Assembly: GCF_005144585.1 (NCBI RefSeq)
Contig: NZ_SSMQ01000062.1
Location: forward strand, 1-64,000
DNA length: 64,000 nt
Source of the DNA: Polyangium fumosum
Lineage (GTDB): Bacteria; Myxococcota_A; Polyangia; Polyangiales; Polyangiaceae
Direction of reading: 5' to 3'
Within the stretch, counting starts at the first letter, position 1, and the number at the start of each line of letters is the position of its first letter. Position numbers and translations under genes: made by a program. The notes below the pieces were generated by a model. The model worked only from the letters and a program-made list of their open reading frames with translations. It searched no databases and was not told the origin of the DNA. Below are positions 42,973 through 52,154 of the stretch, one piece after another.

Positions 42973-45013
42973 ACACGTACTCGTGCTGGGCGTCGCGGAT
43001 GGTCAGCGTCCGCTTGGCCGCGCTGCCGACCACGAGCTCCACCCCCATCATACCCGGCACCGTCGTGACGAACGAGATCGTCCCGTCCGGGTTCTCTTTC
43101 GAGGCGACCTCGCTCTTCCACTCGCCGAAATCGAAGATCGTCGCGGCGCCCGCGCGGGACACCTTGATCTCGCCGAGCGCCGCGTTCGTGTAATGGGCCG
43201 CGAGCTTCGCGGACTCCGCGGCGTCGGCCGGGGACGTGAGCAGCTTGCGCTCGGTGGCCCTGTGCTCGAAGTACATCTTGCCCATCGTCGCGATCTCCGT
43301 GTCTGCCTCGGGGCGACCGTCGAAGAGCACTTCGAGCAGCTTGCGCTGGAAGACCGAACGAATGTACCAGCCCGGGTCGCCGTTCGTCAGCACCACGGCG
43401 CCGACCCCGTACTCGGGCAGCCACATCATGTCGCTGTGGAACCCGATCATGTCGCCGCCGTGATGCACCACCGTCACGCCCCATTTCTTGTCGACCATCA
43501 GGCCCATGCCATAGGTCGCGTCCGGACTGATGGAGACCTGGGGCGCGCGGCGCGCGAGGAGGACGTCTTTTTCAAGGTACTGTTTTCCGTCCGGCAGCTT
43601 GCCCTCGGCGAGCTCCATTTGAACGTATTTGAGCACGTCATTCACCGTGGCCCAGGCGCCGCCCGCGGGGCGCACCGGGATGACGGCGTCGTTCACCGCA
43701 GCGAGGGCCCGCGCCGGCTTGTCGTCGAGGTCCGGCGCGTGCGGCACCGCGTAATTGCCCGTCTGCGCGCGCTTGAAATCGAGCGTGGCCCCCTTCATGC
43801 CGAGTGGCTCGAACACGCGCGTGCGCATCGCCTCGTCGTAGGCTTTGCCGAGCTCGAGCTTCGGGAACGCCACGTGCCCGCCGATGAACCCTGCTGCGGC
43901 GGCCAGCGGATTCGAATACTGGAAGAGCTCGCCGAATTTGCTGGTCGGCTGCATCGTCCCGAGCGTGGCGAGCGCGCCGTCGGGCGTCAATCCCTGGAAC
44001 TGCAAGATCCATTCGAGATCCTGCCGCGGCAGCCCCGTGCACGCGCAGATCAAATGTTTCACGAGCACGCGGTTCGTCGTGTCCTGATCCCCGAGCTTGA
44101 ACGAAGGCAAGAGCCCCGTCGCCGCCGTCTCCCACGTGAGCTTCTTTTCCTCGACGAGCTTTGCGAGCATCAGCGTCGTCAGCGCTTTCGTGTTCGACGC
44201 GATGATGTACTTCGTGTCCGCGTCCACGGCCGGCTTCTTGCCGAGCTCGCGCACGCCGAACCCGCCGGCGAACACCACCTTGCCCCCCTGGATGAGGCCG
44301 ACCGAGACGCCCGGCACGCCGAGCTTTTGCTGCGCGGTCTCGACGAACTTCCCGAGCGCGGCGATACGCGCCGGATCGAGCGTATTTGCCTTCTTGCCCG
44401 CGAACGACTCGCGCGCCTGCCCCTTGGGGAGCAGGCGCCCATAAATCTGCGAGACCTGCGCGCCGCGTTTGTCGCCGACGGCGTCCTCCATGTCGTAGAT
44501 CACGACGGTCCACGTGTCGTTCGCGAACCGGGTCATCACGCTGACGCCGCGCTTCTCGTTGGGCGAGGTCTGGTAGTCGTAGATGCGAACGCGCGTCCAG
44601 CCGTCCTTGTCGGGGGCGTCGATCGTCGGCCTGAGCGGCCATTTCACCTCGGCGCCATAAGCGGCCCACGCGAGCGCGACGGCGGCGTCCGCGTCCTTCG
44701 CCTGCACGTCGACGAGCACGATCCGGGAGCCCGCCTCGGGGGCTTCGAGGATCGTGGCTTTTCCCTTCACGGTCATCGTCCAGCCGCCCGGCGCGATGAA
44801 CGAGTTTCCGGCCACCGTGGTTTTCGGCGTATCCGCGGCGAGCCGCTCGCCCGCGACGGCCTGCGGGGCCGGGGTTTCGGGCGCAGGCGCGGCCGAGGCG
44901 GCGGGCGCGGACGAAGGGGCCGGCTCCGCGGGCGGCGTCGGGATCGTGGGCTCGGGGGAAGACGCACACGCGGCGAGCGTGACGAGCGCAAAGGCGGGTA
45001 GGAACGAACGCAT
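42959..45013 (-). CDS. Serine beta-lactamase-fold lipoprotein (class C/PBP-like hydrolase)
   Basis: The 684-residue precursor has a lipobox (LAAC) near residue 16 and a Pro/Ala-rich linker. Residues about 70-200 form an unknown N-terminal domain (TMTVKGKATILEAPEAGSRI). The beta-lactamase-type domain shows SNTK (SxxK) in YIIASNTKALTTLML, YSN (YxN) in LFQYSNPLAAAAG, and HHGGD as the third motif, all intact. The family includes carboxypeptidases, esterases and class C beta-lactamases. A further 90-residue C-terminal domain follows. The ATG at 45013 begins the signal; a TTG three codons upstream was not preferred. Convergent overlap of 14 bases with the kinase gene. Confidence 0.88.
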   Translation of the reverse strand: MRSFLPAFALVTLAACASSPEPTIPTPPAEPAPSSAPAASAAPAPETPAPQAVAGERLAADTPKTTVAGNSFIAPGGWTMTVKGKATILEAPEAGSRIVLVDVQAKDADAAVALAWAAYGAEVKWPLRPTIDAPDKDGWTRVRIYDYQTSPNEKRGVSVMTRFANDTWTVVIYDMEDAVGDKRGAQVSQIYGRLLPKGQARESFAGKKANTLDPARIAALGKFVETAQQKLGVPGVSVGLIQGGKVVFAGGFGVRELGKKPAVDADTKYIIASNTKALTTLMLAKLVEEKKLTWETAATGLLPSFKLGDQDTTNRVLVKHLICACTGLPRQDLEWILQFQGLTPDGALATLGTMQPTSKFGELFQYSNPLAAAAGFIGGHVAFPKLELGKAYDEAMRTRVFEPLGMKGATLDFKRAQTGNYAVPHAPDLDDKPARALAAVNDAVIPVRPAGGAWATVNDVLKYVQMELAEGKLPDGKQYLEKDVLLARRAPQVSISPDATYGMGLMVDKKWGVTVVHHGGDMIGFHSDMMWLPEYGVGAVVLTNGDPGWYIRSVFQRKLLEVLFDGRPEADTEIATMGKMYFEHRATERKLLTSPADAAESAKLAAHYTNAALGEIKVSRAGAATIFDFGEWKSEVASKENPDGTISFVTTVPGMMGVELVVGSAAKRTLTIRDAQHEYVFNEK

Positions 45014-45052
45014 GGCGCGCAACCTACACGCGCGTGCTGGGCGGGGAAAGTC

Positions 45053-46606
45053 CTATTCTCCGCGCGTCTCGGGCAACGCGTATTCGAGCAAGATTGCGCC
45101 GCCCGCCTCGGTGAAGAACAACGTCTTCAGATCGATCAGGCTCCGCGTGGGCTGCGCTCCGGCCTCCGTCGTGACGCCATAGGTGCGCACGAGTTCGGCG
45201 CCGAGATCCTGCACGAGCGCGCCGACGTTGAAATCGTAGGCGACGGGCGTCACGAGGTAATCGAACGCCTCGAAGTAGCGGAGCATGTCCTTGCCCGATT
45301 GCACGAACATGTAATTGCCGCCCCGGCTGTTCGAGATCGCGTGGATCACCGACTGGTGGAAGTTTTCCCCGAGCCCGAGGGCGGTCAGGCCGATGCGCCG
45401 GCCGGCCTGCTCGGTCACGAGCCGCTGGAGCGAGGCGGTATCCGTCACGCCCGTGTTGAGCCCCGCGTCCGAGATGAGGAGCACGCGGTGCTCGTAGCCC
45501 GCCAGGCGGTCCACGTTTTCTCCGACGAGCTTGAATCCATCACGCAGGCCGGCTTCCAGGTTCGTCGAGCCGCGCGTCTGGAGCGCCTTCACCTTCGCGA
45601 TGAGCACTTGCTTGTCGCGCACGGGCGCCGGCCGGACGAGGATCTCGCTGTTCGTATCGAACAGGACGATCGACAGCATATCGGCCTCGTCGAGCTCGTG
45701 GATGGTCTGCACGAGCGCGTCCTTGGCCCATTCGAGCCGCGACTTTTCGGTGGCGTCCGTGGCGCTCATCGAGCCGCTGACGTCGAGCACGACCGCGAGG
45801 TTCAGCGGATCACGCTGGAAGGCCTCGGCCGTCATCGAAGAGCTCATGCCGAGCTGCACGTAGAGCCTGCGCTTCTCGGAATCGACGGCGACGGCCGGAT
45901 CGACACAAACGAGGGCGTGGCAAGCCGCGGCGCCCGTGAGCGGCAGGGAAAACTCGCGCAAGAACCCCTCGACGGTGAGCACGTCGGCCTTGGGCACGCT
46001 TCCATCCCCCACGATCTTTCGGAAATACCCGTACCCCTGCGCGCCGCCGCCGCCCAGGGCGAGCCCACCCCCAGGCGCCGCCGCGCGCGCCAACACCCGC
46101 ACCCCGTGCCACGGGAGCGGGGTCGGAGGCGAATACCCGCCCACAGGGGGCTCCGCCTTCTGCATGTTCGCCGCAAGCCTGCGCATGAGTTCCAGGACTT
46201 CCGTGACGTCCTGATCCGCGCGGAGACGCGGATTCGCCAGGATCCGGGCGTCCAGGGTCTGGATTTCGGTGCGCAACGCGGAAGCGACGGCCCGGCGGGG
46301 AGCCGCGCAAACCGGGAAGATGCTTCGCTCGCGGGGGCGAACGGGCTCGGTGCAGGCTTCCTGATATCGACCGAGGAAATCCACGAGGGTCTGCGCGGTC
46401 TGCGCCAGGAAAATCGTCTTTTCGATGCCGGGATCGGTCGCGGTGAGCCCGGGGGCGCCGAGCGCCGGAATATCGAGGGAGCGGGATCCGGACTCGGTGC
46501 GTGCATTGTCTGCGCGCTCGTAACGCCAGGAGACGTCGACACGCGGCGCGGCGAGGGCGGGGCGCGCAAAAAGGATGAGCGTGGCGAGGAGCAAGAGGAT
46601 TTGCAT
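45053..46606 (-). CDS. Secreted vWA-domain protein
   Basis: The 517-residue precursor has a signal peptide MQILLLLATLILFARPALAA. Residues about 30-260 are uncharacterised, with a Gly-rich GGGLALGGGGAQGYG loop. A vWA domain (about 270-445) opens with LAVVLDVSGSMSATD (complete MIDAS), continues TRGSTNLEAG and LLISDAGLN, and is followed by 70 residues of C-terminal beta structure. The layout resembles TadG/YfbK-type periplasmic vWA proteins whose ligands are unknown. AAGGAGGT 6 bases before the ATG at 46606 fixes the start. Same strand as the beta-lactamase gene 39 bases downstream. Confidence 0.85.
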   Translation of the reverse strand: MQILLLLATLILFARPALAAPRVDVSWRYERADNARTESGSRSLDIPALGAPGLTATDPGIEKTIFLAQTAQTLVDFLGRYQEACTEPVRPRERSIFPVCAAPRRAVASALRTEIQTLDARILANPRLRADQDVTEVLELMRRLAANMQKAEPPVGGYSPPTPLPWHGVRVLARAAAPGGGLALGGGGAQGYGYFRKIVGDGSVPKADVLTVEGFLREFSLPLTGAAACHALVCVDPAVAVDSEKRRLYVQLGMSSSMTAEAFQRDPLNLAVVLDVSGSMSATDATEKSRLEWAKDALVQTIHELDEADMLSIVLFDTNSEILVRPAPVRDKQVLIAKVKALQTRGSTNLEAGLRDGFKLVGENVDRLAGYEHRVLLISDAGLNTGVTDTASLQRLVTEQAGRRIGLTALGLGENFHQSVIHAISNSRGGNYMFVQSGKDMLRYFEAFDYLVTPVAYDFNVGALVQDLGAELVRTYGVTTEAGAQPTRSLIDLKTLFFTEAGGAILLEYALPETRGE

Positions 46607-46791
46607 GGAAACCTCCTTCCCGGGCCGAGCCCGGGCGCGGGGAGGAAGCAAGAGGGACGCCCGCGGGGAATGAGAACGGAGGCGGATTCCAGCAGGAAGC
46701 CTTTGCCTGAAGAATCGATCCCGCGCGGCGACGGCTCAAGCGAGCGCGCTGCGGACGTTCGAGGTCCCGTGGGCGGCCCGGCGCGCGGGGC

Positions 46792-48027
46792 TCAATGCGA
46801 GGACGCCGCGAGGATCTCGAGCGCGCGCGCCAGGATCGTGTCCTCGCCCGGCGCGTCGTGGCCGACGAGATCGACGCGTTCGGGCGGGAGCCAGCGGTGC
46901 CGCGGGGTGCCATCGATGTGAAAGAGCCGCTCGACCGGGATCGCAAAACGAATTCCGCTTTGGTTCAGGGTGGACGACGTGATGGCGCCCTTGAGCCCCG
47001 CCATGGCCGTGCCGACCACCACGCCGCGCCGCATCCCATCGACGCCGATGGCCATGCCCTCGCCCATGCTCCCCGTCCAGTGATCGACGAGCACGACGAG
47101 CGGTTTTTCGTACGTGAAGGGGCCGCGGGGGAGCACGTATTGGACCCACACCCGGCTCCGCCCCTGCCAGCCGACGCCCGGCAATTCGTGTTTCTGGTAG
47201 GGCAGGGGCTCCCGCACGAAGCGCCCGAGCAATGCCTCCGCGATGGCGGAGTTTCCGCCGCTCGGGGTGTCGCGCAAGTCCAGCACGAGCGCGCGGCAAT
47301 CGGCGAGCGCGGCGAGCGCGGCGTCGAATGCAGGGACGAGCGCGTCGTCGCCGAGGGAATTGTGGATCCGGAGATACCCGACGCCGCCCGCGAGCCTTCG
47401 CTCTTCGAGCGGCCCGTCGCCGGACGGGACTTCGGGGGCGGCGAGGTCGATATCACGCGGACCTTCGGCGGTCACGATACGAAGCCGGCGCCGTTCGTCA
47501 TGGCGTCCGGCCAGAAGGCTACGCAGCGCCCATCCCTGCGCCGCGGGATCGACGCTTGCCGTCGTCCCCAGCCGCTCCGCCATGGCCCGCGCGACGGGGA
47601 CGCCGCCGATCGCAAGGACCTCCTGGCCCGCCCGCAGGCCCGCCCGCGCCGCAGCGCTGCCCGGCCGGACCTGCGTGACGATCACGCGTGTTCCATCGAG
47701 CTCGGCCCACAGATCCGCGCCGCTCGGCACGAGGCGATACGAATGCTTCGTATTGGTGCCGAGGTGCGCGTGGGCGTCATGCAGCTCATCGAGCACGACC
47801 TCGAAGAGGGCGACCTGCTCCGCTTTGGTGCGGACCTCGGCGGCGCGCGCGGCGTGCCGCCGGCGCACGGTGTCCCAGTCGATCGATTGCTCCGCAAAAT
47901 AGCCGTAGTTCTCGCCGATCTCCTTCACGAGCTGATCGACGTCCGCCGCGACCCCACGCGGCGCCGAGGCGCAACCGGAGAGCGCCGCGAGGAGGGCGAT
48001 GGCGAATGGGCCGGCAACACCGCGCAT
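46792..48027 (-). CDS. S41-family serine protease (C-terminal processing peptidase), lipoprotein
   Basis: The 411-residue precursor starts with a signal whose lipobox is LSGC. An N-terminal helical region (residues 28-80), a PDZ-like segment (DLWAELDGTRVIVTQVRPGSAAARAGLRAGQEVLAIGG, near 105-145) and a tail-specific-protease core follow. The catalytic Ser lies in WTGSMGEGMAIG, and a downstream Lys in AGLKGA would be the general base (Ser/Lys dyad of S41). The protein is probably periplasmic. It is on the same strand as the vWA gene, with 185 bases between, so coupling is weak. Confidence 0.88.
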   Translation of the reverse strand: MRGVAGPFAIALLAALSGCASAPRGVAADVDQLVKEIGENYGYFAEQSIDWDTVRRRHAARAAEVRTKAEQVALFEVVLDELHDAHAHLGTNTKHSYRLVPSGADLWAELDGTRVIVTQVRPGSAAARAGLRAGQEVLAIGGVPVARAMAERLGTTASVDPAAQGWALRSLLAGRHDERRRLRIVTAEGPRDIDLAAPEVPSGDGPLEERRLAGGVGYLRIHNSLGDDALVPAFDAALAALADCRALVLDLRDTPSGGNSAIAEALLGRFVREPLPYQKHELPGVGWQGRSRVWVQYVLPRGPFTYEKPLVVLVDHWTGSMGEGMAIGVDGMRRGVVVGTAMAGLKGAITSSTLNQSGIRFAIPVERLFHIDGTPRHRWLPPERVDLVGHDAPGEDTILARALEILAASSH

Positions 48028-48115
48028 ACCGGCGCGAACCTAGCCGAGCGTCCGTCCCCCTGCAACGGACCCTGGGGAAACCACCGCTCGGGAGCACGTT
48101 TTCGCTGCGCGATAG

Positions 48116-48658
48116 ATGGACCCCGACCCATACCTCTGGGGAGGAAGCGAGGCCGGGGGGCGCCGGCGCATGCGGTGGGTTCGCGGAGAGGTCGGGTTTT
48201 CTCTTGTCGACCTGTACGAGGTATGCGATTCGTGGATCGCCTTTGGTGATGGCCTTCCGACGTTCCAACGGTCGTGTTATGGATCCTCCGCTGGACCCTT
48301 CCTTCACGCAGTCGAGATGCGCATTCTATCCCTCAGTGACCTCGCGACCGCCGATCCGAGCACGGGCCCGCAGGCGATTGTGTTCCCCTTCGATTGCGCG
48401 CGCGCGAGCGGACCAGGGGACCCGGCGATGCTTGTGGGTCCTGCGGCGATGGATCTCTTCGTGCTCGCCTTGTTGACGCTCGTTCGACGTTTTGGAGAGC
48501 CCGACGTGCCGACCGTCAGAGGTCCCCCGCCCTCGATGTCGACCGCGCCGGACCTGTGCAGCGCGGCGTGGGACTTCGACTACCACCGTGTGGTTTTGCG
48601 CGTCGTCCCGGATCCGGCAGGATCCGGATCGTTCACGGTACAATTCTTTCGCGTCTGA
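48116..48658 (+). CDS. Uncharacterised protein
   Basis: The 180-residue frame starts at ATG 48116 and has GC-rich third positions. It has no signal peptide. Short segments with ordered patterns include VGFSLVDLYEVCDSWIAFG and LVGPAAMDLFVLALLTLV; the latter is hydrophobic but short for a membrane helix. The end (FDYHRVVLRVVPDPAGSG) looks like beta strands. No family is recognised. It is preceded by no clear operon partner and followed by hairpin element C. Confidence 0.5.
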   Translation: MDPDPYLWGGSEAGGRRRMRWVRGEVGFSLVDLYEVCDSWIAFGDGLPTFQRSCYGSSAGPFLHAVEMRILSLSDLATADPSTGPQAIVFPFDCARASGPGDPAMLVGPAAMDLFVLALLTLVRRFGEPDVPTVRGPPPSMSTAPDLCSAAWDFDYHRVVLRVVPDPAGSGSFTVQFFRV

Positions 48659-48740
48659 CAGAACGCGGGCAGAGCTGAGGGGGTGCCGTGCGCCTCCGGG
48701 GGGACGCGCCTTCGCATATCCCGTTGCTTCGTGGCAACAC

Positions 48741-48863
48741 GGTCTTGCCACCGGCCCGTTGGAAGAACTGCGCGTTGCGCAGTTCTTCCACCTTCGGTCC
48801 AGGCCGTGCCTGGTCCGGGTCGAGGGGCGGACAGCCCCCGCGGGGTCCGGGGCAGCGCCCCGG
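48741..48863 (+). repeat. Hairpin element, half copy C (GAAGAACTGCGC type)
   Basis: One arm of the composite element: inverted-end word GGTCTTGCCACCGGCCC, dyad 48760-48790, hairpins 48799-48813 (CCAGGC stem), 48824-48838 (GGGGC stem, GGACA loop) and 48847-48863 (CCGGGGC stem). The 3 hairpins match the right arm of copy B. It stands between two plus-strand genes, 82 bases after the first stop and 63 before the next start. Confidence 0.85.
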
Positions 48864-48926
48864 CGCGACGCCCCTTGCCGCGTCCTTCCGCGGCAGGCTG
48901 GGCCAGCCCGTGGTATCCTCACGGCC

Positions 48927-49442
48927 ATGAGCTTGCTTCGACCATGGTCAAACCCTCGCATTCGGCAGCTTGGGCGCCTCGCTCTGCTGCCGATCATCAT
49001 CTTTGCCGGCTCGTGCTACCAGGCGCCGAGCTGCAACCTGAATTTCGACAACTGCCACGGGGACGGCGAGTGCGGGCCGGGGTTCATCTGTGCCCAGGAG
49101 ACGTTTTCGATTGGCCTCGCGTGTATCGCTGCGACCGAGTGCCAGAGCAACACGGATTGCCCGGGCGGGGCGATTTGCATCCAGCGCGCGACGATGCCCC
49201 CCGACAACCCCTTCGGGGCCGAATCGCCTGGCAAGAAGGTCTGTAACTGCGGCTCGTTCTGCAACGGCGGCGTCGGAGGCTTCGGCGGCACGGGAGGCTT
49301 CGGGGGCGCCGGAGGGGAAGGCGGTGTCGGAGGCGAAGGCGGGATCGGAGGCGCGGGCGGCAGCGGGGGCGCTGGTGGAATCGGGGGCGCGGGCGGAATC
49401 GGGGGCGTCGGTGGCGTCGGTGGAATGGGAGGTGGGAATTGA
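48927..49442 (+). CDS. Cys-rich, Gly-rich-tailed lipoprotein
   Basis: The 171-residue precursor starts at ATG 48927 (MSLLRPWSNPRIRQ), with a hydrophobic stretch LALLPIIIFAGSC ending in a lipobox. A Cys-rich domain (about residues 30-112) includes CHGDGECGPGFIC and ECQSNTDCPGGAIC. The last 57 residues are an almost pure GGxGGxGG repeat ending GGMGGGN, an unusual place for such a linker. It probably belongs to the same group of surface lipoproteins as the DUF4215-type gene. The following gene overlaps its stop (TTGA), so the two are translationally coupled. Confidence 0.75.
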   Translation: MSLLRPWSNPRIRQLGRLALLPIIIFAGSCYQAPSCNLNFDNCHGDGECGPGFICAQETFSIGLACIAATECQSNTDCPGGAICIQRATMPPDNPFGAESPGKKVCNCGSFCNGGVGGFGGTGGFGGAGGEGGVGGEGGIGGAGGSGGAGGIGGAGGIGGVGGVGGMGGGN

Positions 49443-49720
49443 AGCGCGTTCTTTTCGTGGCGCTCGGCCTCGTGATGCTGAGCTTGGGTTGTCAGAACAC
49501 GGTCGAGGACGTCTGCGAGGACCTCGGGCAATGCCCCGACGTGGTCCCGGACCGTTGCCTCTCCGATGGCCGTGCGCTTCAGTCGGCGGCGGAGTCCCGC
49601 GGCTGTGATGATCCGTTCGAGGACTACATCGATTGCGTGGCGGGCGCGACTTGCTCGTGGGGGCAGTCCTGCGCGTCCCAGCGCTCCGCCCTGGAGGCTT
49701 GCGCCGGCTCCTTCCCGTAG
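49439..49720 (+). CDS. Small Cys-rich lipoprotein
   Basis: The 93-residue precursor starts at TTG overlapping the preceding stop by 4 bases. Its signal MKRVLFVALGLVMLSLGC has a lipobox Cys at residue 18. The mature part has eight Cys residues in a compact arrangement (VCEDLGQCPDVVPDRC, GCDD..., CVAGATCSWGQSC...C), typical of the small myxobacterial Cys-rich lipoproteins. Function unknown; probably a partner of the Gly-rich lipoprotein gene it is coupled to. No promoter was seen between them. Confidence 0.7.
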   Translation: MKRVLFVALGLVMLSLGCQNTVEDVCEDLGQCPDVVPDRCLSDGRALQSAAESRGCDDPFEDYIDCVAGATCSWGQSCASQRSALEACAGSFP

Positions 49721-49723
49721 CCG

Positions 49724-50200
49724 TCAGAGCGCTTTGGGCGCGAGCACGCGGCAGAGCTTGGCGACCTGATCCCGCCGCTCGGGCTTCGCCGCCTTGATCG
49801 TGCAATGCAGCCAGTCCTTGCCGATCGGATAGGCGTACTCCGCCACGTAAAAGCTCTGGATGTCGGTCTTGTACGAGCCCTCGCGCGCCACGGAGCCGTC
49901 GGGGTTCTTCTCGTCCTTGTCGAGCTTGACGTCCTTGGAGCCGGGGGGCGCGATATCGCCCATCGGCGCGACGGGCGTCACGGCGAGCAGCGTCCCGTCG
50001 AACTTCGCGTTTTTGCCCTTCTCGACAACGTAAAAACCCCCTGCGCTCGCATCCGCGATCGTCATGTTCCCCGGGATCGCGACCTCGCACTTCGCCTCCG
50101 GCACCTGCACGCGGACGAGGGCCTCTTCGCCTTTGCCACACCCCGTGAGGGCAGCGGCGACGACGAACATGGATGCGGCGGCATGGATCGAGCTCTTCAT
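49724..50200 (-). CDS. Small lipoprotein of unknown function
   Basis: The 158-residue precursor has a signal MKSSIHAAASMFVVAAALTGC with a lipobox Cys. The mature protein shows alternating beta strands (VRVQVPEAKCEVAIPGNM, GGFYVVEKGKNAKFDG) and three Cys residues, including CTIKAAKPERRDQVAKLC. No family was recognised. It is convergent with the small Cys-rich lipoprotein gene, the two stops being 4 bases apart. GGAAAGGGAACCAC is upstream but no strong ribosome binding site is obvious. Confidence 0.7.
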   Translation of the reverse strand: MKSSIHAAASMFVVAAALTGCGKGEEALVRVQVPEAKCEVAIPGNMTIADASAGGFYVVEKGKNAKFDGTLLAVTPVAPMGDIAPPGSKDVKLDKDEKNPDGSVAREGSYKTDIQSFYVAEYAYPIGKDWLHCTIKAAKPERRDQVAKLCRVLAPKAL

Positions 50201-50312
50201 GGAGGTAGTGGTTCCTTTCCCTGATCGGGCGTGACGCGGCGGCCTCGTAGCAGACCCCCACGAGCAAGGGAACAGGAATTTTGCGGTCCAGGTGCGACGC
50301 GCCGCCGCTGCG

Positions 50313-50813
50313 CTACGGCTCGCCATCCCAGTAATCGACCGACGCCTCCTTGCGCTGCACCACACGGAATGCCCCGGGCTTCGCCTCGGCCTTCGCGAGG
50401 TACTTGCCCGAATCGGGGTACTCGCAGATCTCGGGGTACTCCATCGTGCTGAGCGACAGGTATTTGAGCGGCGCTTTCGAGGTATTGAGGATCTGGTGCG
50501 GGTATTCGGGGCCCGGCGGGATGAAGATCACGTCGCCGGCCACGATCGGCAAATGCTCGCCCGCCACGCGCAGCGTGCCTTCCCCTTCGAGGACGATGAA
50601 CATCTCCTCCTGCGTGTAGTGGTAATGGTAGGGACAGCCGCGGCCGCCCGGCGGCATGATGTCGATCGAGGCGCCGAGCTTCTTCGCCGCCGTGCCCGGG
50701 GCGAGGGCGGCAAACGAGGTGTCGTAGAGCGGCTCGCGCTGGAAACGCTCGAGGGGCGCCGTGTTGAAGTTGCGAATCAGGCGCTGTCGCAGGTCCGTGG
50801 CTTGAACACTCAT
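50313..50813 (-). CDS. Cupin-domain protein
   Basis: The 166-residue protein has a single cupin fold. The first motif GCPYHYHYTQEEMFIVLEGEG gives two His (HxH) and a Glu; the second motif YPHQILN gives the last His, so the metal-binding set is complete. GDVIFIPPG precedes the second motif as usual. Substrate and reaction are unknown; such proteins include dioxygenases, isomerases and binding proteins. The ATG at 50813 follows no strong ribosome binding site. The next upstream gene on the same strand ends 29 bases before it. Confidence 0.85.
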   Translation of the reverse strand: MSVQATDLRQRLIRNFNTAPLERFQREPLYDTSFAALAPGTAAKKLGASIDIMPPGGRGCPYHYHYTQEEMFIVLEGEGTLRVAGEHLPIVAGDVIFIPPGPEYPHQILNTSKAPLKYLSLSTMEYPEICEYPDSGKYLAKAEAKPGAFRVVQRKEASVDYWDGEP

Positions 50814-50842
50814 GGCAGCGCCGAGGCTAGCACGCCGCGGCC

Positions 50843-52150
50843 TCACCAATAAGCAAACGCCCCCCGGAAGAGCCCCCGCAGCACGTCCTCGTCCACTGCG
50901 CACGGCGCATTCGACACGAGCCGCGCCTGCACGATCGTCCCGGCCGCAAGCGCGTCCACGTCCGTCTCCCCATATCCCACCCCGGAGAGCCCATTCGGCA
51001 CGCCGGCGGCCCGCATCATCCCGCCGAGGTGCGTCGCCAGCACCTCGCCCGCGTTCTCCAGGCCCGCGCCGCGTACGTCCGCGCCGAGCCGCGCCGCCGC
51101 GTCGAGGTGCCGCGCCGGGCTCGTCTTCGCGAGCGCGCGGAACACCGCCGGCGCATTCACCACGACGGACACCCCGTGCGGCACGAGCGGCTCGCCCTCG
51201 GGATACCCCGGCATCATGAACGAGCGGCACAGGCCCGAGACCGCGTACGACATCGCATGCGGCAAATGCACGCCCGCATTGCCGAACGCGATGCCCGCGA
51301 GCGTCGCGGCCCACGCCATTCCCTCGCGCGCCTCCTCGTCCTCCGGATCGGAGACGGCGCGGAGCAAATACCGGCCCGCGAGCTCCAGCGCGCTCTTGCA
51401 GCCCATGTCGCTCCACGGGTTCGCCCCCTGGCTCATCGGCCGCTTGCTCGCTTCCGGCGCCCGCGGCCGCGTCGAATAAGGCCGCGCCGTGTACGATTCG
51501 AGCGCGTGCGTGACGACGTCGAACCCGCTCGCCGCGACCACGCTCTTCGGCATCGTCCGCGTGGCCAAAGGATCCACGATCGCCCGGGTCGGGCGGAGCC
51601 TCCGCGAGGCAATGCCCGTCTTCGCCTTGCGGCCCGTGTCGTCGAAGACCGCGATGCCCGTGCATTCGGCGCCCGTGCCCGTCGTCGTCGGGCAAGCGAT
51701 GTGCGGGGGCAGGGGACCCGGGACCTCGCGGCCCTCGCCGATCGGGCGGTTCACGTACGCATAAAAATCGGCCGGGTACGTGGCATACAGCAAGGCGGCC
51801 TTGCACGTATCGATGACCGAGCCGCCGCCGACCGAGACGTACCCGTCGAAGCGGCCCTCCGCGGCGAACCGCGTGGCCTCGGCGAACGAACGATCCGTCG
51901 GCTCGACGTGCACCTCATCGTACACCACGACGTCCACGCCCGCGCGCCCGAGCGAGCGCCGCGCAGCGTCGACGGGCGCGAGCTGTGCGAGCCGCGCATC
52001 CGTGAAGAGCGCGACGCGACGCAGGCCGAGCGCCGCGGCCTCCTCGCCGACCTCCGCGAGCGCGCCCGGGCCGAACGTGACGGCCGACGCGTCCATCGAG
52101 AAGGCCGCGTCGCCGCCCTCGATCAGCGCATACCCGAGGCAATACCCCAT
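50843..52150 (-). CDS. Hydroxyacid-oxoacid transhydrogenase-like iron-dependent alcohol dehydrogenase
   Basis: The 435-residue protein aligns well with the mitochondrial ADHFE1/HOT group of iron-dependent dehydrogenases: [58 protein letters not shown], the inserted QGANPWSDM segment and [14 protein letters not shown]. The conserved metal His/Asp residues are present. HOT couples oxidation of gamma-hydroxybutyrate to reduction of 2-oxoglutarate. Activity here is inferred from sequence, not proven. An NAD-dependent epimerase gene ends 4 bases upstream, so the two form an operon. The ATG at 52150 begins [13 protein letters not shown]. Confidence 0.88.
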   Translation of the reverse strand: MGYCLGYALIEGGDAAFSMDASAVTFGPGALAEVGEEAAALGLRRVALFTDARLAQLAPVDAARRSLGRAGVDVVVYDEVHVEPTDRSFAEATRFAAEGRFDGYVSVGGGSVIDTCKAALLYATYPADFYAYVNRPIGEGREVPGPLPPHIACPTTTGTGAECTGIAVFDDTGRKAKTGIASRRLRPTRAIVDPLATRTMPKSVVAASGFDVVTHALESYTARPYSTRPRAPEASKRPMSQGANPWSDMGCKSALELAGRYLLRAVSDPEDEEAREGMAWAATLAGIAFGNAGVHLPHAMSYAVSGLCRSFMMPGYPEGEPLVPHGVSVVVNAPAVFRALAKTSPARHLDAAARLGADVRGAGLENAGEVLATHLGGMMRAAGVPNGLSGVGYGETDVDALAAGTIVQARLVSNAPCAVDEDVLRGLFRGAFAYW

Positions 52151-52154
52151 CGCC

